This document shows positions 59,225 to 64,000 of a stretch of DNA of 64,000 bases, in pieces; the first letter of the stretch is position 1; each line of letters opens with the position of its first letter. Source of the stretch: Staphylococcus felis (GTDB taxonomy: Bacteria > Bacillota > Bacilli > Staphylococcales > Staphylococcaceae). The stretch covers positions 310,001 to 374,000 of the forward strand of contig NZ_CP027770.1 of NCBI RefSeq assembly GCF_003012915.1, written 5' to 3'. The position numbers and the translations under genes were made by a program. The notes beneath the pieces are model-generated. The model ran no database searches and was not told the origin of the DNA. It worked only from the letters and a program-made list of their open reading frames with translations.

Positions 59225-60103
59225 ATGACTGAATTTGATTTATCAACACGTGAAGGTCGCTGGAAACATTTCGGTTCGGTAGACCCTATTCAAGGGACAA
59301 AACCAACAACAAAAGCTGAAATGACAGACCTTCAAAGTACACATAAAAACTTTTTATTTGAAATAGAAGAAGTTGGGATTAAAAACCTTACTTACCCTGT
59401 CTTGATTGACCAATATCAAACAGCAGGAACTTTTAGTTTTTCAACAAGTTTAAATCAAGATGAAAAAGGTATTAACATGAGCCGTATTTTAGAATCTGTA
59501 GAAGCTGAATACGATAACGGGATTCGATTAGAGTACGATGCACTGACACAACTTTTAAATCGCTTAAAAACAAATATGAAACAGCATAGTGCAGGAGTCG
59601 ATGTCTCAGGTAAATGGTTTTTTGACCGCATCAGTCCTATCACTCATATTAAAGCAATCGGTTCAGCCGATGTGACTTATGGCTTAGCGATTGAAGGCGA
59701 TACCATTACTCGTAAAGAGTTGACACTTACAGCAGCAGTAACGACGCTCTGCCCTTGTTCGAAAGAAATTAGTGAGTATTCTGCACATAATCAACGTGGT
59801 ATCATCACTGTTAAAGCCCTAATTAATGCACAAGCAACATTACCTGAAGACTACAAAGACATCCTACTTGATGCTATGGAAGCTAATGCAAGCTCAATGT
59901 TATATCCAATTCTTAAACGACCAGACGAAAAGCGTGTCACAGAGCGTGCTTATGAAAATCCACGTTTTGTAGAAGATTTAATTCGCCTAATCGCAGCTGA
60001 TTTAGTAGAATTAGACTGGCTAGATGGCTTCGATATTGAATGTCGTAATGAAGAATCCATTCATCAACACGATGCATTTGCTAAACTCAAATATCGAAAA
60101 TAA
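59225..60103 (+). CDS. folE2: GTP cyclohydrolase I type IB (FolE2)
   Basis: 292 residues of the COG1469 family. The metal-binding cysteine is in [11 protein letters not shown], and the second motif is [12 protein letters not shown]. It makes dihydroneopterin triphosphate for folate and can use other metals than zinc. GGAGG lies before the ATG. It is followed by repeat copy G. Confidence 0.95.
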   Translation: MTEFDLSTREGRWKHFGSVDPIQGTKPTTKAEMTDLQSTHKNFLFEIEEVGIKNLTYPVLIDQYQTAGTFSFSTSLNQDEKGINMSRILESVEAEYDNGIRLEYDALTQLLNRLKTNMKQHSAGVDVSGKWFFDRISPITHIKAIGSADVTYGLAIEGDTITRKELTLTAAVTTLCPCSKEISEYSAHNQRGIITVKALINAQATLPEDYKDILLDAMEANASSMLYPILKRPDEKRVTERAYENPRFVEDLIRLIAADLVELDWLDGFDIECRNEESIHQHDAFAKLKYRK

Positions 60104-60107
60104 TTGA

Positions 60108-60304
60108 GGGGCTAGGAACATCAACCCCAAAATAAATAGCGCTAAGATGATTTTTAACAGATAATCCGTCTTAGCGCTTTCTTTTATAATAAAACTTTGT
60201 ATGAGATGGCTTCGCTTAATTAAAAGAAAAACTTCGAGATTTTTCGTAAATGCTTACGAAAACCTCGAAGTTTTTCAATTACCAAGATATTATATCCCAG
60301 CCCC
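60108..60304. repeat. Intergenic mosaic repeat, copy G
   Basis: Between convergent folE2 and the FMN reductase gene. Ends GGGGCTAGGA (60108-60117) and ATCCCAGCCCC (60294-60304) are inverted. It holds AGCGCTAAGATGA...CCGTCTTAGCGCT (about 60147-60178) and the CTTCGAG...CTCGAAG double hairpin (about 60230-60272), in the opposite order to copies A and F. Confidence 0.8.
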
Positions 60305-60314
60305 ATTTTCATCC

Positions 60315-60881
60315 TTATTTCAAATGTTCATATGGGCTATTTTCTGCAAATGATAAAATTTGGTCGACAAATAATCGTGCACGTAATTGGAACTCGTCAT
60401 CTGACAAATAATATGTGCCGTCTTCTAATTGTTTGTAGTCTGAATCGTGTGTCGCAATTTGTGTAGGTACGGCAATACCAAGTAATGAACGTACAATAAT
60501 CCGTAAATGTGATAATGGTTCAGCACTTACAATGCCACCACTGTTATTGACCAAACCGACCGGCTTCATTTTAAATTGATCCATTGTTAAGTGGTCCAGC
60601 GCATTCTTCAAAATACCAGAGTACGATCCATGATAATTGGGCGTTCCTAATATAATGAAATCCGCTTCATCCGCAAGTTTCTTTAATTCTTCTGCATTTT
60701 GGTTAAATGCATCGATGGTTGGATTTTGACCTGTAAAATCAAGTGTATGCAATGGACGCTCTGCTAAATCAAAAACGTTAACCTCTTGATTTTTCTCTTC
60801 TATTTGACCTTTTAAATACTGTGCAAGAGCATGTGTGTGTGAGCCTCTCTTAGCACTTCCAATAATAATTAAACCTTTCAT
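60315..60881 (-). CDS. NADPH-dependent FMN reductase-like flavoprotein
   Basis: 188 residues, flavodoxin-like fold: [11 protein letters not shown] (phosphate loop for FMN), [24 protein letters not shown]. Reduces FMN or quinone/azo compounds with NAD(P)H; the exact substrate is unknown. A Cof-type phosphatase gene lies 21 bp upstream on the same strand. Confidence 0.87.
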   Translation of the reverse strand: MKGLIIIGSAKRGSHTHALAQYLKGQIEEKNQEVNVFDLAERPLHTLDFTGQNPTIDAFNQNAEELKKLADEADFIILGTPNYHGSYSGILKNALDHLTMDQFKMKPVGLVNNSGGIVSAEPLSHLRIIVRSLLGIAVPTQIATHDSDYKQLEDGTYYLSDDEFQLRARLFVDQILSFAENSPYEHLK

Positions 60882-60902
60882 TCTATTATGTCACCTCTTG
60901 AT

Positions 60903-61769
60903 TTATTCATTATTTTCTAATACTTTATAAATCGCTTTCGCAACACCACTATTTTCATTTGTGTCTGTTACAAATTTTGCATGTTCCTTTAATTCTGGAA
61001 TCGCATTCGCCATAGCAACTGGATAACCTACCCGCTCGAGCATTGATTTGTCGTTTAAGTTATCACCTATAGCCATCGTATCTTCCAAACTAATCCCTAA
61101 CTTTTCCGCAATAGATGCAACTGCAGTTCCTTTTTGGGCATCAGCATGGGTAATTTCAATATTGCCTCTTGATGATGATGAAACCTCTAAATTACTTTTT
61201 TCTGACAACCGCGCTTTAACACGCTCAATTTTTTCCAAATCTGTGTCAAACGCGAGTACTTTCATAATGAGTTCCCCAGGGATATCTTCTAGATGGTCAT
61301 AATTTTCAACGATTTTTAACGTTCCAATGTCAATGCGATGCTGAATGTGCTTTCGAATTTTTTCGATATCTGCTTTTTGACCTGAACGTTCTGCAATATC
61401 AATGTATATTGCTAAATCACGCTCTGGATCTTCTGTATAAATCCCCATATTGGTATACACTTGATAATAAATATGATGTCGATCCAGTTCTTGACGAATA
61501 CGTTGATATAATTCATGATTTAAGCTCGACGTATGAACAATATCGAAGCTCTCATCACGTACTTCTGCCCCATTCAAACAAATATAAGGGACTTTTAACC
61601 CGGTTGGTGCAATGGGGTCTTGTGCCTCATAAAATGCACGCCCTGTCGCAATGACTACCGTTACGCCTTGAGATTGTGCATATTGAATCGCTTTAATATT
61701 TTCATCAGACACTTCATGAGCAGCATTTAATAATGTTCCGTCCATATCAGTTGCTATTAATTTCACCAT
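60903..61769 (-). CDS. Cof-type HAD phosphatase
   Basis: 288 residues, HAD with a Cof-type C2 cap. Motif I DMDGTLL, motif II VVIATGR, motif III lysine in DAQKGTAV and motif IV GDNLNDKSML are all intact. Sugar-phosphate or FMN-type phosphatase; substrate unknown. Confidence 0.9.
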   Translation of the reverse strand: MVKLIATDMDGTLLNAAHEVSDENIKAIQYAQSQGVTVVIATGRAFYEAQDPIAPTGLKVPYICLNGAEVRDESFDIVHTSSLNHELYQRIRQELDRHHIYYQVYTNMGIYTEDPERDLAIYIDIAERSGQKADIEKIRKHIQHRIDIGTLKIVENYDHLEDIPGELIMKVLAFDTDLEKIERVKARLSEKSNLEVSSSSRGNIEITHADAQKGTAVASIAEKLGISLEDTMAIGDNLNDKSMLERVGYPVAMANAIPELKEHAKFVTDTNENSGVAKAIYKVLENNE

Positions 61770-61902
61770 GTTATTTCCTCACTTTTCAATTGATGTCCTT
61801 ATTTCAAACACAATCTTGATAATTCTATTACGATAGATTCATTTTAACAAAATTAAAATCAAAAGTATTTCATTTTGTTCACGCATACACTTTTGAAATT
61901 CT

Positions 61903-62373
<471 letters not shown>

Positions 62374-62437
62374 TCAGAAATAGCCTCACTTATGTTAGAA
62401 TTTGTAATGTTAACTAAAAAAAATGGAGAGAACAATT

Positions 62438-63055
62438 ATGAAAAAACCTTTTATCGCTATAGAAGGTCCAATTGGTGTAGGCAAATCGTCACTGACACAC
62501 ATGCTAAGCCAATCGTACCATTATTACGAAGCTAAAGAAATTGTCGATGAAAACCCCTTTTTATCTGATTTTTATGATGATATATCCAAATGGAGTTTTC
62601 AAACTGAAATGTTTTTCTTATGTAATCGATATAAAGCATATCAAGATCTGGCACAAATTAATGACGGTATTGTCAGTGATTATCATATTTATAAAAATAA
62701 AATCTTTGCACAAAACACATTATCTCCAAAAGAGTTTAATAAATTTTCAAGAATTTATGATATTTTGACTGAAGATTTAATTTCGCCAGATTTTATTATT
62801 TTTTTAGATGCTGATTTAGAAATTTTAAAAGAACGCATAGCAAAGCGTGAGCGTAGCTTTGAAAATCAAATTGAAGATGATTATCTGTTAAAACTTAAAA
62901 AAGATTATGCAGATTATTACGATTCGCTGTCTCAAACACATAACAATATTTTGTGGATTGATACAACACATATTGATTTTATCAAAAATCCTGATGATTA
63001 TGATTATATTTTAGCACGAATCAACGAATTAATTGGAGGCACAATCAATGAATAA
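62438..63055 (+). CDS. Deoxynucleoside kinase (deoxyguanosine kinase type)
   Basis: 205 residues. P-loop GPIGVGKSS, DxxP-type segment with VDENPFLSDFYDD, and lid arginines in AKRERSFENQ. In staphylococci two adjacent genes encode deoxyguanosine and deoxyadenosine kinases that salvage purine deoxynucleosides; the assignment between the two is by order only. The start at 62438 has GGAGAG upstream. It overlaps the next gene by 8 bases. Confidence 0.88.
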   Translation: MKKPFIAIEGPIGVGKSSLTHMLSQSYHYYEAKEIVDENPFLSDFYDDISKWSFQTEMFFLCNRYKAYQDLAQINDGIVSDYHIYKNKIFAQNTLSPKEFNKFSRIYDILTEDLISPDFIIFLDADLEILKERIAKRERSFENQIEDDYLLKLKKDYADYYDSLSQTHNNILWIDTTHIDFIKNPDDYDYILARINELIGGTINE

Positions 63056-63713
63056 CTATAATATTCCAGAAAATGCAATTATTACAATTGCTGGAACGGT
63101 AGGTGTCGGTAAATCGTCACTAACACGTGCATTAGCAGAAAAATTAAATTTTAAAACGTCTTATGAAAATGTCGATCATAACCCTTATCTTGATAAGTTT
63201 TATGATGATTTTAAGCGCTGGAGTTTTCATTTACAAATTTATTTCCTTGCTGAACGTTTTAAAGAACAAAAGCGCATGTTTGAATATGGAGGTGGTTTTG
63301 TTCAAGACCGCTCTATCTATGAAGATGTTGAAATTTTTGCCAAAATGCATGAAGTGGAAGGGACTATGAGTGAAGATGACTTTCAAACATATTCTAATTT
63401 GTTTGAAGCCATGGTAATGACGCCTTACTTCCCCAAACCTGACGTATTAATCTATCTCGAATCAGACTATGAAGATGTCATCCAGCGCATTCAAGCTCGT
63501 GGCCGTCAAATGGAAATTGATACAGACCCAGCATATTGGAGAAAGCTCTTCAAACAATATGAAAATTGGATTAATCATTTTAATGCTTGTCCAGTTGTAC
63601 GTGTTAATATTAATGATTATGACTTATACGAAAACCCTGACTCTATTGAACCTATACTTCACAAAGTTGGGCACGTCATCCAAACACATCGTCAAATTGA
63701 CACACGTTCATAA
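63048..63713 (+). CDS. Deoxynucleoside kinase (deoxyadenosine kinase type)
   Basis: 221 residues, paralogue of the preceding gene (GTVGVGKSSLTRALAEKL, VDHNPYLDKFYDDFKRWSF, QARGRQMEID lid). The P-loop and the ERF...DRS catalytic region are intact. GGAGG lies inside the upstream gene before the ATG at 63048, so translation is coupled. Confidence 0.88.
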   Translation: MNNYNIPENAIITIAGTVGVGKSSLTRALAEKLNFKTSYENVDHNPYLDKFYDDFKRWSFHLQIYFLAERFKEQKRMFEYGGGFVQDRSIYEDVEIFAKMHEVEGTMSEDDFQTYSNLFEAMVMTPYFPKPDVLIYLESDYEDVIQRIQARGRQMEIDTDPAYWRKLFKQYENWINHFNACPVVRVNINDYDLYENPDSIEPILHKVGHVIQTHRQIDTRS

Positions 63714-63722
63714 TCATGAAAC

Positions 63723-64000
63723 AGTCTAGGACATAAATCCCCAAATAATAGCGTAGAGATGATTCATGATTGAATCACCTCTATGCTTTTCTTTTTCAAT
63801 CATTCGTATTGTTTGGCTCGCATTTCCTAGGGGATGGGGCGAGCCCCTGTCTCGACGCTCATCCTATTCCCTCAGGCGTCTCGCCAACAATACGACGTAA
63901 TATACATGTAAATTTACATTAAAATACTTTAAAAAAAGACACTTTCGTATCATTGAATGAATCATCTCATCATAAGAAAACTTCGAGATATTTATGCCCA
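63723..64000. repeat. Intergenic mosaic repeat, copy H (cut by window end)
   Basis: Starts AGTCTAGGACATAAATCCCC. Holds AGCGTAGAGATGATTCATGA...CACCTCTATGCT (about 63750-63786), then the long palindrome module GTATTGTTTGGCTCGC to CTCGCCAACAATACGAC (about 63808-63897), the CATTGAATGAATCATCTC segment and half of the CTTCGAG hairpin. It ends TTTATGCCCA at the window edge. Confidence 0.8.

Overview
The window is a continuous piece of a low-GC Firmicute chromosome, and the gene content places it in Staphylococcus: a SarA regulator of the usual staphylococcal length, the abcA/pbp4 divergent pair next to the wall teichoic acid genes tagD-tagB-tagG/tagH/tagA, an mntABC/mntR locus, the seven-gene mnh2 antiporter operon, HemQ with every catalytic residue at S. 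aureus numbering, and bacillithiol genes. The order follows the S. aureus chromosome from abcA to the dGK/dAK kinases. The absence of tagX, a different gene after pta-lipL, and a family of intergenic repeats I do not know from S. aureus point to another staphylococcal species. I cannot name the species from sequence alone.

Layout. 1-7.1 kb: cell-wall genes (abcA fragment, pbp4, tagD, tagB, tagG, tagH, tagA). 7.3-11.5 kb: an M50-type membrane protease gene, then mntR divergent from mntABC with a clear MntR/SirR-type operator on the mntABC promoter. 11.7-18.7 kb: mnhA2-G2 read leftward from just behind a tyrosine-recombinase-like gene whose catalytic residues look lost, with a divergent DUF1659-DUF2922 pair. 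18.9-27.3 kb: a DMT transporter, an orphan membrane-fusion-type protein, sarA with its long promoter region, a secreted protein, an alpha/beta hydrolase-HAD pair and an iron/cobalamin-type permease plus binding protein without its own ATPase. 27.4-35.4 kb: an IS110 remnant, argS, housekeeping and unknown genes, and a candidate 32-residue peptide gene. 35.5-46.5 kb: SdcS, a split ThrE exporter with an amino-acid permease, hemQ, pta-lipL, a coiled-coil membrane protein, and an EmrAB-type efflux pair with a TetR regulator. 47.2-49.3 kb: a decayed accessory patch (IS6-family remnant, DUF3923 protein, orphan hairpin). 49.3-64 kb: amino-acid permease, DUF423/ung/pdxK, the RuMP genes hxlAB, nagB-nanE with a divergent RpiR regulator, yojF-bshB2, folE2, an FMN reductase, a Cof-type phosphatase, tadA and two overlapping deoxynucleoside kinases.

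The most notable non-coding structure is a family of about 200-300 bp intergenic elements (eight clear copies, one doubtful). They are bracketed by short inverted ends resembling AGTCTGGGACA and built from interchangeable hairpin modules. Six of the eight lie between convergent genes (one of these beside a dead transposase), so they probably act as two-way terminators, but their mosaic make-up suggests a mobile or recombining origin. No rRNA, tRNA, CRISPR array or complete mobile element was seen. Several start codons were moved downstream of the longest-frame start because a good ribosome binding site or family alignment supports the later codon.
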